Source of the DNA: Enhydrobacter sp.
GTDB taxonomy: Bacteria > Pseudomonadota > Alphaproteobacteria > Reyranellales > Reyranellaceae
Length of the DNA: 64,000 bases
NCBI GenBank assembly: GCA_026126105.1
Contig: JAHCJV010000004.1
Span: 1 to 64,000 of the forward strand
Direction: 5' to 3'
Shown here: piece by piece, positions 32,869 to 42,072 of the stretch
How the letters are laid out: each line of letters begins with the position of its first letter
How positions within the stretch are numbered: the first letter of the stretch is position 1
Notes under the pieces: model-generated
Seen by the model: only the letters and a program-made list of their open reading frames with translations
What the model was told of the DNA's origin: nothing
Database searches by the model: none
Translations under genes and position numbers: made by a program

Positions 32869-35547
32869 ATGCTCGACAAGACCTACGACCCGAAGGAGAT
32901 CGAAGCCCGCCGCTACCCCGAATGGGAGCAAAGCGGAGCCTTCGAGGCGCATCCGGAGTCCGCCAAGCCTCCATACTGCATCGTCATCCCGCCGCCCAAC
33001 GTCACGGGCAGCCTCCACATGGGGCATGCGCTCGACAACACGTTGCAGGACATATTGATCCGCTGGCGACGCATGAAGGGCGATGACGTGCTGTGGCAAC
33101 CGGGCACCGACCATGCCGGCATCGCGACGCAGATGGTCGTCGTGCGCAATCTCGAGCAGGAGGGTATCGGCCTCGCGGTCGAGGGCGCGTCGAAGACCGA
33201 CGCCAACAAGAAACTCCTGAATCGCGAGGAGTTCCTGGCCAAGGTCTGGGAGTGGAAGGCCTATTCGGGCGGCACGATCACCGGCCAGCTTCGCCGGCTT
33301 GGTGCGTCGTGCGACTGGAGTCGGGAACGCTTCACCATGGACGAGGGTCTGTCCAAGGCTGTGCTGAAGGTGTTCGTCGACCTTTATCGTCAGGGGTTAA
33401 TCTACAAGGACAATCGTCTGGTCAACTGGGACCCGAAGATGCTGACCGCGATCTCCGACCTCGAGGTCGAATCGCGCGAGGTGCGGGGCAATCTCTGGTA
33501 CTTCAGGTATCCGATCGAGGGCAGCGACGAGCACATCATCGTCGCCACCACCCGGCCGGAGACCATGCTGGGGGACACCGCCGTCGCCGTGCATCCCGAG
33601 GATCCTAAGTGGAAGCACCTGATCGGCAGGCACGCGATCCTGCCGCTGGTCGGCCGGCGCATCCCGATCGTGGCCGACGAGTATTCCGACCCGGAGAAAG
33701 GCTCGGGCGCGGTGAAGATCACGCCGGCACACGACTTCAACGACTTCGAGGTCGGCCGGCGGCACAAGCTCGAGGCGATCTCGATTTTCGACAAGTTCGC
33801 GCGGCTGAACGACAACGCGCCTGAGAGGTATCGCGGCCTCGATCGCTTCGACGCGCGCAAGAAAATCGTCGCCGACATGGAAGAGGCGGGACTGCTCGAC
33901 AAGGTCGAGCCGCATACCCATGCGGTGCCCTATGGCGATCGCGGGGGCGTACCGGTCGAGCCGCTGCTGACCGAGCAGTGGTATGCCGATGCCAGGAAGC
34001 TTGCCGAGGCGCCGATCGCGGCGGCACGCGACGGCCGCGTGCGCTTCGTGCCCGAACGCGGCCGTGAGGAGTTCTTCCGCTGGATGGAGAATATCGAGCC
34101 GTGGTGCATCTCGCGACAGCTCTGGTGGGGCCACCAGATCCCGGCCTGGTATGGCCCGGACAAGAAGGTTTTCGTGGCGTTGAGCGAAGGAGAGGCTCGC
34201 GAGGAAGCGCGCAAGCACTATGGCAAGGACGTGCCGCTCGAGCGCGACCCCGACGTGCTCGACACCTGGTTCAGCTCGGCGCTGTGGCCGTTCTCCACCC
34301 TCGGCTGGCCGGAAGAGACGCCCGCGCTCGGGAAGTATTACCCGACGTCAGTGCTCGTCACCGGCTGGGACATCCTGTTCTTCTGGGTCGCCCGCATGAT
34401 GATGATGGGCATGCATTTCATGACGGAAGTGCCGTTCCGCACGGTCTACCTGCACGGGCTGGTGACGGACGAGAAGGGCCAGAAGATGTCGAAATCCAAG
34501 GGGAACGTGATCGATCCCCTGGAGCTGATCGAAAAGTACGGGGCCGACGCGCTGCGCTTCACCATGGCCTCGCTGGCGGCAGCTTCGGCCGGCCGGTTGC
34601 GGCTGACCCCGGCGCGGGTCGAAGGCTCGCGCAACTTCGCGACCAAGCTCTGGAACGCGACACGCTTCGCCGAGATGAACGGGGCGGCGCTGCCCGAGGT
34701 TTTCGATCCGGCCACGGCACAGCTCACCGTCAACAAGTGGATGCTGGGCGAACTCGCTCGCGCCAACCAGGCGATCGACAAGGCGCTCGAGGAGTTCCGC
34801 GTGAACGAGGCGGCGACAACTCTCTATGAGTTCATCTGGGGGATCGTCTGCGACTGGTACGTCGAGCTGACCAAGCCGATCCTGCAGGGAGCGGACGGTC
34901 CGGAGAAGAACGAGACCCGTGCCGTCACCGCCTTCGTGCTGCGCGAGACCGTGAAGCTGCTCCATCCGGTGATGCCGTTCATCACCGAGGAGCTTTGGGA
35001 CAAGCTCGGCCACCGCGCCGTCCACGGCGCTTTGATCGGCCAGCCGTGGCCGGCGCCCGCTGCAACCGACACTGCCGCCGACGCCGAGATGGGCTGGCTG
35101 GTGAAGCTGATCTCCGACATCCGCTCGGCGCGGGCCGAGCTGAACGTTCCGGCCGGCGCCAAATTGAGGCTGCTGGTGGTCGGCGCTGACCAGACGACGC
35201 AGACGCGGCTCGCGACCCACCGCGCCGCCATCGAGCGGCTGGCGCGCGTCGAGGGTGTCGAGACAGCCGCGACCGCGCCGAAGGCCTCGCTGCAGCTGGT
35301 CGTCGGCGAGGCGACCTACGCGCTGCCGGTCGGCGAGGTGATCGACCTCAAGGCCGAGGGCGCGCGGTTGCAGAAAGAGATCAAGAAACTGGGCGACGAG
35401 GTTCTCAAGATCGACGCAAAACTCGGCAATGCGGCCTTCGTGTCTAAGGCGCCGGAAGAGGTCGTGGAGGAGCAGCGCGAGCGTCGCGCGCAGGCCGAGC
35501 AGACGCGCGCACGCCTCAGCACGGCCCTCGCACGCCTGAGCGCATGA
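32869..35547 (+). CDS. valS: Valyl-tRNA synthetase
   Basis: An 892-residue class I synthetase charging tRNA-Val. The HIGH-type motif is PPPNVTGSLHMGHAL. The KMSKS loop is GQKMSKSKGN. The editing (CP1) domain includes TTRPETMLGDTAVAVHPED and GSGAVKITPAHDFNDF. The C-terminus carries the coiled-coil arm (LKAEGARLQKEIKKLGDEVL) typical of bacterial ValRS. The ATG at 32869 matches the family start (LDKTYDPKEIE); an ATG at 32842 lies within the terminator stem. Confidence 0.97.
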   Translation: MLDKTYDPKEIEARRYPEWEQSGAFEAHPESAKPPYCIVIPPPNVTGSLHMGHALDNTLQDILIRWRRMKGDDVLWQPGTDHAGIATQMVVVRNLEQEGIGLAVEGASKTDANKKLLNREEFLAKVWEWKAYSGGTITGQLRRLGASCDWSRERFTMDEGLSKAVLKVFVDLYRQGLIYKDNRLVNWDPKMLTAISDLEVESREVRGNLWYFRYPIEGSDEHIIVATTRPETMLGDTAVAVHPEDPKWKHLIGRHAILPLVGRRIPIVADEYSDPEKGSGAVKITPAHDFNDFEVGRRHKLEAISIFDKFARLNDNAPERYRGLDRFDARKKIVADMEEAGLLDKVEPHTHAVPYGDRGGVPVEPLLTEQWYADARKLAEAPIAAARDGRVRFVPERGREEFFRWMENIEPWCISRQLWWGHQIPAWYGPDKKVFVALSEGEAREEARKHYGKDVPLERDPDVLDTWFSSALWPFSTLGWPEETPALGKYYPTSVLVTGWDILFFWVARMMMMGMHFMTEVPFRTVYLHGLVTDEKGQKMSKSKGNVIDPLELIEKYGADALRFTMASLAAASAGRLRLTPARVEGSRNFATKLWNATRFAEMNGAALPEVFDPATAQLTVNKWMLGELARANQAIDKALEEFRVNEAATTLYEFIWGIVCDWYVELTKPILQGADGPEKNETRAVTAFVLRETVKLLHPVMPFITEELWDKLGHRAVHGALIGQPWPAPAATDTAADAEMGWLVKLISDIRSARAELNVPAGAKLRLLVVGADQTTQTRLATHRAAIERLARVEGVETAATAPKASLQLVVGEATYALPVGEVIDLKAEGARLQKEIKKLGDEVLKIDAKLGNAAFVSKAPEEVVEEQRERRAQAEQTRARLSTALARLSA

Positions 35548-36005
35548 TCGACCTGCGCGTCGTCGAGAGTGCCGACGGCGATGCCTTGCATGCGATCTTC
35601 ACCGAGCCCGGGGTCCGTCGCTTCCTGTTCGACGACCTCGAGCTGACGCGAGTGCAGACACAGGAGCATGTCGACGCGGCGTCCGCGCAGGGTGGCTGGA
35701 CGATCCGGCGGGATGGCGGGATCGTCGGCCTGGTGGCGCTGCGTCCGGTCGGCGCCGACCGGGAACTGATCGTCGCGGTCAGCGAGCGTCACTGGGGGAG
35801 CGGCGCTGCGCTGCAGGCCGCGCGGCAGGCCATGCGGCACGGCTTCGAGTGCCTGGGTCTCGCACGCATCCTCGCGACGGTCGACCTGCCGAACGAACGC
35901 TCCCATCGCCTGATGGCGCGGCTCGGCTTCGCACCGACAGGCGAAGGCGACGGGCCGAAATACCGCTTTCGCCGCTACGAGGCCTTGCGCAGGTCCGGCA
36001 CGTAG
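35544..36005 (+). CDS. GNAT family N-acetyltransferase
   Basis: A 153-residue acetyltransferase of the RimJ/RimL-like type (GIVGLVALRPVGADRELIVAV, HWGSGAALQAARQAMRHGFE, ARILATVDLPNERSHRLMARLGF). The ATG overlaps the valS stop by 4 nt, so it is translationally coupled to valS. Its 3' end overlaps the convergent PhyH gene by 31 nt. Substrate unknown. Confidence 0.9.
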   Translation: MIDLRVVESADGDALHAIFTEPGVRRFLFDDLELTRVQTQEHVDAASAQGGWTIRRDGGIVGLVALRPVGADRELIVAVSERHWGSGAALQAARQAMRHGFECLGLARILATVDLPNERSHRLMARLGFAPTGEGDGPKYRFRRYEALRRSGT

Positions 36006-36808
36006 GGACGCGACGCGAAGTGTTCCTGGTTGTCGCCTCGCGCGAATCGCGGGCCGGCGCGACGCAGCGCGCCATCGTCGACCTTCTCGAGCGGCACGAA
36101 GTAGCGGTCGTCGCTCTTCATGATCGTGTCGTTGTCGACCCGGTTGTAGCAGATCAGCAGCGTCCAGCGGCGGTTGGCAGAGCGGTTGGCGTCGGAGCGA
36201 TGGATCGCATTGCAGTGGAAGAACAGAGCATCGCCAGGCTCGAGCTCGCAATGCTCGATCGGGCATTGCTCGAGGATGTACGGCATGCGCTTGGGATCGA
36301 CCTCGTTCTGGGTCGGTGACAGCGGCGTGTGGTCGATGCGGCCGAGCCGGTGCGATCCCGTCGCGATCTGCAGGCAGCCGTTGCTCCGGTCGGTCCTGTC
36401 GAGCGCGATCATCACAGAGAGCAAATCGGGCCGCAGGCAGCCGTTGTAGTACCAGTAGCCGTAATCCTGGTGCCATTCCCAGGCACCGCCGACCTCCGGC
36501 TCCTTGGCGGTGAGCTTCGACTGGTAGTGATAGATGTCGCCGCCCAGCAGATGGGCCGAGGTGTCGACCATCCGCTCGCAACGCGCCGCGAGGCCGTAGA
36601 CGCTGTCGCCGGCACGGTTCCAGAGCGCGATGCGCGTCGAGCGCCCTTCGCCGTCGCGCCGGTCGAGGATGCTCGAGCGCACCGCGGGATCCTGCTCCAT
36701 GGCATCGGTCAGCAGCTTCACCTCGTCCGGCGCGAAGAGGTCGCGGGCGTAGGTGAAGCCCTTATGATTGAACTCGGCCGTCTGCGCGGCGTTCAGCGTG
36801 TTGGGCAT
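35975..36808 (-). CDS. Phytanoyl-CoA dioxygenase family protein
   Basis: A 277-residue Fe(II)/2-oxoglutarate oxygenase. Iron ligands are His113 and Asp115 in WEWHQDYGYWYYNG and His203 in FFHCNAIHRSDANRS. The core includes DLLSVMIALDRTDRSNGCLQ and the ATGSHRLGRIDH loop. The family hydroxylates diverse small molecules; the substrate here is not evident. The ATG at 36808 is used because the upstream in-frame sequence is unlike the family. Confidence 0.92.
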   Translation of the reverse strand: MPNTLNAAQTAEFNHKGFTYARDLFAPDEVKLLTDAMEQDPAVRSSILDRRDGEGRSTRIALWNRAGDSVYGLAARCERMVDTSAHLLGGDIYHYQSKLTAKEPEVGGAWEWHQDYGYWYYNGCLRPDLLSVMIALDRTDRSNGCLQIATGSHRLGRIDHTPLSPTQNEVDPKRMPYILEQCPIEHCELEPGDALFFHCNAIHRSDANRSANRRWTLLICYNRVDNDTIMKSDDRYFVPLEKVDDGALRRAGPRFARGDNQEHFASRPYVPDLRKAS

Positions 36809-36910
36809 GGTTTTCTCCGCATTCCGGTCCGATCCTACTCGTGCATCACGGGAAGGGAAGGTTGACGGAAGGCATCGAGGGCTCAAATGTGAGGAACTGC
36901 GGGGGGCAAT

Positions 36911-37186
36911 ATGGCCACTCTCCACGTCAGGAACCTGCCCGATGGCCTCTACCGCAAGCTCAAGGCGAGGGCGAAGCGTGAGCGTCGGTCGGTGGCGCAG
37001 GAAGTCACGGTTCTATTGACGGCGGCTCTAGATTCCGAGCCTCCGCTGTCGATCCTGCAATCGCAGGGGCTGGGTAAAGAGCTGTGGCTCGACATCGATG
37101 CAGAGGCTCAGGTGCGCAAGAGAGTGCGACGGACGCGAGCTCGGACGGAGCCCATGGCGAAACTGCGCGTGCCTAAGCAACGTTGA
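36911..37186 (+). CDS. FitA-like ribbon-helix-helix antitoxin
   Basis: A 91-residue protein with an N-terminal Arc/FitA DNA-binding fold (TLHVRNLPDGLYRKLKARAK, RRSVAQEVTVLL) and the toxin-binding stretch ILQSQGLGKELWLDIDAEAQVRK. After about residue 70 the sequence turns Arg-rich (RVRRTRARTEPMAKLRVPKQR) and no longer looks like the family, so the C-terminus may be frameshifted. The matching PIN-type toxin would normally follow at once. Here its remains lie about 780 nt further on, after a foreign-looking gene. Confidence 0.8.
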   Translation: MATLHVRNLPDGLYRKLKARAKRERRSVAQEVTVLLTAALDSEPPLSILQSQGLGKELWLDIDAEAQVRKRVRRTRARTEPMAKLRVPKQR

Positions 37187-37410
37187 AACGACAACTATGC
37201 TAGGTAGTGCCAGTGCGCCTTTCTCGCGAGATGAAGAGGGATACTGGCCGTGCATTCGCATCGGGATGAACTACCTTGTACAACGATGCATACTCCGAGC
37301 GCATTGCGCAGTTCTCACCCGCTCAGTACCGCTGCGGCTCTCTTGGATCCGTAGGCAACTGCACAGTTTGTTTCCCGCGGTCAGTTTAAAGCCCTTACCT
37401 GCGTGGACAA

Positions 37411-37947
37411 ATGATGAGTAGGGACATGCCTAAAAAGAAATCCTCCATGACGCCCATTTCCTTGGTCGAGCATGCACTCATGCTGTCTGCGATACCTGCC
37501 ACATTGATAGGCCTACTTGTCTTCTCGTGGTCGCCTATCGAGACAAAGGCAAGTAACGTCATTGCGACCATTCTAGGGAAGCTCTGTTCCGCTGGCATTC
37601 CGACGTTTTGGTGCCGTGCACATGATCGTATAACGTACCTGGCGGTTGTGCAGATGTTTAACTACTTGGTATTCATTCTTGTTTCCGCGGGCTATTTGGC
37701 ATGGGTGTTCAGTGGAAAGTATAGAAAGCCTGCCAACTATATTGCCGGTGAAGCAACATCGGCCCCGCTTTGGGCGCGAGTTGTATGGTTTATATCCTGG
37801 GGTGTCGTTTTGGCTGGCGGGCAAATGTTACCTGCCAAGACCTCCCCGATGAGCTATGGTGGTCTTTTGTACACTATCGGGTTTTTTTGGTTTGGGCTGT
37901 ACTCTCTGCGCGCTCTAGCGATAAGCGTTCGCTTCGCGCGCGGTTAG
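37411..37947 (+). CDS. Membrane protein of unknown function
   Basis: A 178-residue protein with four likely transmembrane segments, around residues 22-40, 80-100, 123-140 and 150-168. I do not recognise the family. Base composition is visibly closer to 50% GC than the neighbours, and codon use is correspondingly different, which suggests recent acquisition. It lies between an antitoxin gene and the remnants of its toxin. Three in-frame ATGs (37411, 37414, 37426) compete; the last has AGTAGGG upstream. Confidence 0.6.
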   Translation: MMSRDMPKKKSSMTPISLVEHALMLSAIPATLIGLLVFSWSPIETKASNVIATILGKLCSAGIPTFWCRAHDRITYLAVVQMFNYLVFILVSAGYLAWVFSGKYRKPANYIAGEATSAPLWARVVWFISWGVVLAGGQMLPAKTSPMSYGGLLYTIGFFWFGLYSLRALAISVRFARG

Positions 37948-37965
37948 CGGGAGGCGAGATCTGAA

Positions 37966-38367
37966 ATGCTCGACACGACTCGCTATGCGAAAGTGCTTAC
38001 TTCCTCAAGGAGAACAGCCGCTTTCGTCCGCTGATTGTGCCTCTTTTCAGCGCGGCGGACGCTGGCAAGGATCGAACTCGACGTACCGGCGCTGACGCTA
38101 CTCGAGGCATTGGTCGTTCCCTACCGTGCGGGAAATCTTGCCTTGGCCGAGCGGTATGAAGCCCTTCTGACGCGCGGTCGCGGCATTCGATTGGTCGATC
38201 CAAACCGCGATCATATGCGGTTGGCAGCGCAATTACGCGCTGCGACACGCGCGGCAGCGCCTGATGCACTTCAGCTCGCGACATCTCTAGCGACGGGCTG
38301 CTCATCCTTCCTGACCAATGCCTTCGGCTGCCGTCGATACGCGGTCTCAAGGCAGCTCGACCGCTAA
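37966..38367 (+). pseudogene. PIN-domain toxin (VapC/FitB type), multiple frameshifts
   Basis: Three reading frames must be joined to read a PIN-domain RNase. It starts MLDT at 37966. It continues in another frame as YFLKENSRFRPLIVPLFSAA (from 37998), and returns to the first frame at 38071 as IELDVPALTLLEALVVPYRA up to ATSLATGCSSFLTN. The expected ending RLPSIRGLKAARPL is again in a different frame. At least three frameshifts and an internal TGA make it inactive. It was presumably the partner of the FitA-like antitoxin at 36911. Confidence 0.78.
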
Positions 38368-39908
38368 AGAGGTCGAAAGACATTCCGGCCGTCTTCCTCG
38401 CCGACGGCGACCCTGCGGCCGAGCTGTTCCCGTTTCAGCATGTCGGCAAGCAGCGCCGGATCCCTGGGGGTCATGGCGACAAAGCGTTCGCCCGAGCTGT
38501 CGAGGCGGCCGAAGATGTAGCCTCGTTCTGGCGCGTCCTTGCCGTAGGCGACGCAGTAGGTCTCGATCGTGCCGGTGCCGGTCGGCGTGGTGTTGACGCT
38601 CTGCCTGGGCCGGGCGTCGAGCTCGGCCTGGAACTTCTTCGGATCCTCGCGGCGCCACGGGCCCTTGGTCGGTTCCGTGGAATAGAGGCCCGCCGAGTGC
38701 TTGGTGAGGTAGTTGCCGTTGGCGGTCACCATGCCGAACGAGCCGGGCTTCTTGCGCACCACGTTCATCATCTCGGCAATCGAATGAGTGACGTAGTTGT
38801 TGCCGGGCCCGCCGAAGAACGGCAGGCCGCCGGTCACGCTGATCGGCCGTGGGTCGTCCTCGGCGATGCCGATTTCCGTCATCGCCACCTCGACCGCCGA
38901 CGGAAAACAGCTGTAGAGGTCGAAGGCCGACACATCGGCAACCGTCTTGCCCGCCATGTCGAGCGCGATCCGGGCACAGCCTTTGATCGCGGGCGATGTG
39001 TCGAGCTGCTGTCGCTCCGACACTACCCAGGTGTCCGTGCCGTCGGCGCAGCCATGGAGGAACACCCAGCGTTCGGGCGGAATGCCCCACTCGCGCGCCT
39101 TGCCGACCGACGTCACCAGCACGGCGGCCGCCTGATCGATGATGGCGTTGGCGTTCATCAGCCGGGGGTAGGGGAAGCAGATCCAGCGATTGTCGTCCGA
39201 GATCGTCGCCAGCCGCTCGGCGCTGTAGCCCTCGCGACGGGTGGCCAGCGGATTGTCCTTCGCGACGACGGCCAGCCGGTGGAACAGCTTGCCCATCGCC
39301 GTCATGTGGCCCGCGACATCGCGCTTCAACCCACCGCGGATCGCGTTCTCCAGCAGCGGATAGAAATGGATGGCGGCACGCAGCTCGTGGCGCGCCTCCT
39401 CTTCGGAGAAGCCCCAGCGATTGTCGCCGACCCGGGTCGGCTCGCCGCCGGGATCCTCGTTCCAGTCGATCGCCATGCCGGCTTTGCGCGCATTCTGTGT
39501 GCTGCGCAGCAGCTCGGCGCCACAGATCAGCGCCAGCTCCGTCTCGCCGTTCGCAATCTCCTCGGCGAAGCGATTGACGAGGTACTGGGGCATGTTGCCG
39601 CCCGAATGGCTGTAGAGCAGCTGTCGTGGGTGGGCGTGGAGACGACGCGCCACGCTTTGTGGCGGATTGCTGGAACGGCCGTAGGGCGAGGCGAAGCGCG
39701 GGCTGATGTCGCTGAAGAACTCCATCACGGCGATCGCATCGATCTCGTGGCCGAGTGCATGGCCGCCAATCGCGGCGCCTGCATCTTCGAGCGCCAGCTT
39801 CGCCGCATCGGCACAGAAGGCGACGCGCGAGCGCTCACTGGAGGGCTGGCTCGTGGTGTCGGTGATCTGGCCGCAGCCGACCAGGATGGGGGTGCGCGGA
39901 TCGATCAT
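38364..39908 (-). CDS. Acetyl-CoA acetyltransferase-like (thiolase superfamily) protein
   Basis: A 514-residue thiolase-superfamily protein. The opening PRTPILVGCGQITD, a central ELALICGAELLRS, and FDLYSCFPSAVEVAM with ITGGLPFFGGPGNNY-like sequence (SVTGGLPFFGGPGNNYVTHS) place it in the SCP-x/acetyl-CoA acetyltransferase branch. The active-site cysteine is not evident: the segment SHSGGNMPQYLVN stands where it would be expected. A C-terminal extension (ETYCVAYGKDAPERGYIFG) matches acyl-CoA-associated homologues. It may act on acyl-CoA with the CoA transferase whose stop overlaps its start by 4 nt. Confidence 0.87.
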   Translation of the reverse strand: MIDPRTPILVGCGQITDTTSQPSSERSRVAFCADAAKLALEDAGAAIGGHALGHEIDAIAVMEFFSDISPRFASPYGRSSNPPQSVARRLHAHPRQLLYSHSGGNMPQYLVNRFAEEIANGETELALICGAELLRSTQNARKAGMAIDWNEDPGGEPTRVGDNRWGFSEEEARHELRAAIHFYPLLENAIRGGLKRDVAGHMTAMGKLFHRLAVVAKDNPLATRREGYSAERLATISDDNRWICFPYPRLMNANAIIDQAAAVLVTSVGKAREWGIPPERWVFLHGCADGTDTWVVSERQQLDTSPAIKGCARIALDMAGKTVADVSAFDLYSCFPSAVEVAMTEIGIAEDDPRPISVTGGLPFFGGPGNNYVTHSIAEMMNVVRKKPGSFGMVTANGNYLTKHSAGLYSTEPTKGPWRREDPKKFQAELDARPRQSVNTTPTGTGTIETYCVAYGKDAPERGYIFGRLDSSGERFVAMTPRDPALLADMLKREQLGRRVAVGEEDGRNVFRPL

Positions 39909-41068
39909 TTGGTCAGAGCCTCGATTTCAGCGGGGCTCAGGCCCGCGTCGGCCAGTACGCTCTCCGTATGCTCGCCGAGGTCGGCGACATTGGGACCGCT
40001 CTGCAGCGGCGAGCCGGAAAACCGGAACGGCGGGGCGGGCGAGAGGTACTTGCCGGCGCGGTCCTCGATGGCGCAGAGCGAGCCGCGATGCTCGACCTGG
40101 GGATCCTGGAGCGCCTCGGTGACCGTGAGGTAGGGCGAGCAGGGCACGCCGTGCTTTTCCAGAACGGCCACGCATTCCGCAACGCTCAGCGTCTTGGACC
40201 AGCGCTCGAACTCGTCGACGAACTGGTCCCAGTTCATCCGTCGGTCGGCGTACTTCTCGAAGCGCGGATCGGTCAGCCAGTCGCGCCGCCCGGCCGCGGT
40301 CGCCATGTCCTGGAAGGTTCGTTCGCTCGCCGTGGCGAGCATGACGTAACCGTCCTTGGCCTCGACCGGGCCGTACATCGGCCGCGACGGCATCTCGAAG
40401 TCGAACTGCGCACGGTTGACCTCGCCCAGCAGCATGCCGACCAGCGTCTCGAACATCGACACGTCGACCATCTGGCCCTTGCCGGTGACGTCGCGCTGAT
40501 GCAGCGCCGCCAGGATGCCGCCTACCGCATAGGCGCCCGACGCGTAGTCGGCGACGAAGATGCCGCAATTGTCCGGCCGCTCGCGGCCCTGCTGGTAGAA
40601 GAGATGCGCACGGTCGAAGCCGGTCGAAGCATGGATCACCGGCGCGTAGGCGGGGCGGCCCGCGCCGGGACCGGTCTGGCCATAGCCCGAGATGGCGCCG
40701 TAGATGAGCCTCGGATTGATCTTGGCAAGTTCGGGATAGTCGAGGCCGAGGCGCTTCATCACGCCCGGCCGGTAGTTCTCGACCAGGATGTCGACCTTGG
40801 TGATCAGCTTCTTGACCGCCGCGACCGCCTCGGGCTTCTTCAGGTCGAGCACGATCGAGCGCTTGCCCGCATTCAGCTGACCGAACATCGTGCCCCGACC
40901 GTCGCGCTGCACCGGCCGGCTGCGCATCAGGTCGCCCTCGGGCGATTCGACCTTGATCACGTCGGCACCCATGTCGGCGAGCAGCCTGGCGCAGTGCGGC
41001 CCGGCGATGGTGGTCGAGAAGTCGAGCACCCGCACGTCGGAGAGCGGGCGCGGATTGGCGTTGGTCAT
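39905..41068 (-). CDS. CaiB/BaiF family CoA transferase
   Basis: A 387-residue type III CoA transferase. Family motifs are VRVLDFSTTIAGPHCARLLADMGADVIKVE at the start, SIVLDLKKPEA, ENYRPGVMKRLGLDY and GKGQMVDVSMFETL, where the Asp is the expected catalytic residue. It moves CoA between carboxylic acids. It is followed by the thiolase-like gene with a 4-nt overlap, so both likely serve one acyl-CoA pathway. Substrate unknown. Confidence 0.93.
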   Translation of the reverse strand: MTNANPRPLSDVRVLDFSTTIAGPHCARLLADMGADVIKVESPEGDLMRSRPVQRDGRGTMFGQLNAGKRSIVLDLKKPEAVAAVKKLITKVDILVENYRPGVMKRLGLDYPELAKINPRLIYGAISGYGQTGPGAGRPAYAPVIHASTGFDRAHLFYQQGRERPDNCGIFVADYASGAYAVGGILAALHQRDVTGKGQMVDVSMFETLVGMLLGEVNRAQFDFEMPSRPMYGPVEAKDGYVMLATASERTFQDMATAAGRRDWLTDPRFEKYADRRMNWDQFVDEFERWSKTLSVAECVAVLEKHGVPCSPYLTVTEALQDPQVEHRGSLCAIEDRAGKYLSPAPPFRFSGSPLQSGPNVADLGEHTESVLADAGLSPAEIEALTK

Positions 41069-41084
41069 GTTCTTTCCCGGCAGA

Positions 41085-42005
41085 TCAATGAGCGATGAGG
41101 ATGAGGACCACGCCGCCGATCACGAGGATGCTGCCGATCCACTCGCCGGCGGACGGCCGCTCCTTCAGGACGACGCGGGACGCGATGAAAGTGAACACCA
41201 GCTCGATCTGCCCGACGGCACGGACCAGGGCCGCATTCTCGAGCGTCATGGCCAATGCCCAGCCGGCTGAGCCCAGCACGCTGAAGATGCCGACCCAGAT
41301 GGACGATCGCCAGTTGAACCAGACCTTGCCGAGCTGCGGCCGGTCGCGTCGCGCGAGGTAGAGTCCCATCAGTACGACCTGGATGGTGTTCATGCAGGCT
41401 AGCACGGTGATGCCGCGGACGAGGAAATCGCCCTCGGTCAGAAGCTTGGACGCCTCGCGAATCGTGCCCGCCGCGACGGCGAAGATCGCGCCCGACGCGA
41501 TGCCGAACAGTGCGCCCTTGTGCGTGAGGTCGGCCAGCACCGAGCGGACGTTGGCGAACGAGCCACGCACGCTCAGGATCGCGACGCCGCCGAGGCAGAT
41601 CAGGATGCCGATCCAGGCGCCGAACCTCAGCGCTTCATGGGCGATGAAGGTCGAGAACAGGGCGACGAACACCGTTTCGGTCTTGGAGTACACCGTCCCG
41701 ACGGCGTAATTGCGCAGCGAGAAGGAATGAATCATGAGCGACGTGGCGACGATCTGGGCGACGCCCGCGATGGTCACCAGGCCGAGAAACGCCAGGGAAA
41801 TGTGCGGGAGCTGCCGTCCCGTGCCAAACACCAGGAAGGCCAGCATGCCGAGCGCGAGGGGCGCACCGTAGAGATAACGGACGAAGTTCGCGCCATCGAC
41901 GCTCAGGATGCCGCGAATCTTCTGCTGCATCGTCGTACGGATGTTCTGGCACAGCGCCGCCGCGATGGTGATCGGTATCCAGAGTGGCACGTTTCCTCCG
42001 GCCAT
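41085..42005 (-). CDS. DMT superfamily (EamA) transporter
   Basis: A 306-residue membrane protein with about ten hydrophobic segments in two EamA halves (VRYLYGAPLALGMLAFLV, YAVGTVYSKTETVFVALFS; SVLGSAGWALAMTLENAALV, EWIGSILVIGGVVLILIAH). It lies 16 nt upstream of the CoA transferase, so it may import or export a metabolite of that pathway. The ATG at 42005 is chosen; upstream in-frame sequence is hydrophilic and overlaps the divergent gene. Confidence 0.88.
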   Translation of the reverse strand: MAGGNVPLWIPITIAAALCQNIRTTMQQKIRGILSVDGANFVRYLYGAPLALGMLAFLVFGTGRQLPHISLAFLGLVTIAGVAQIVATSLMIHSFSLRNYAVGTVYSKTETVFVALFSTFIAHEALRFGAWIGILICLGGVAILSVRGSFANVRSVLADLTHKGALFGIASGAIFAVAAGTIREASKLLTEGDFLVRGITVLACMNTIQVVLMGLYLARRDRPQLGKVWFNWRSSIWVGIFSVLGSAGWALAMTLENAALVRAVGQIELVFTFIASRVVLKERPSAGEWIGSILVIGGVVLILIAH

Positions 42006-42072
42006 CAGTGTATGGCCTCGACGCGCCGGCGTCTGCCATCTAGATTTTTCACGATGCGACAGGGTTGGCCCG

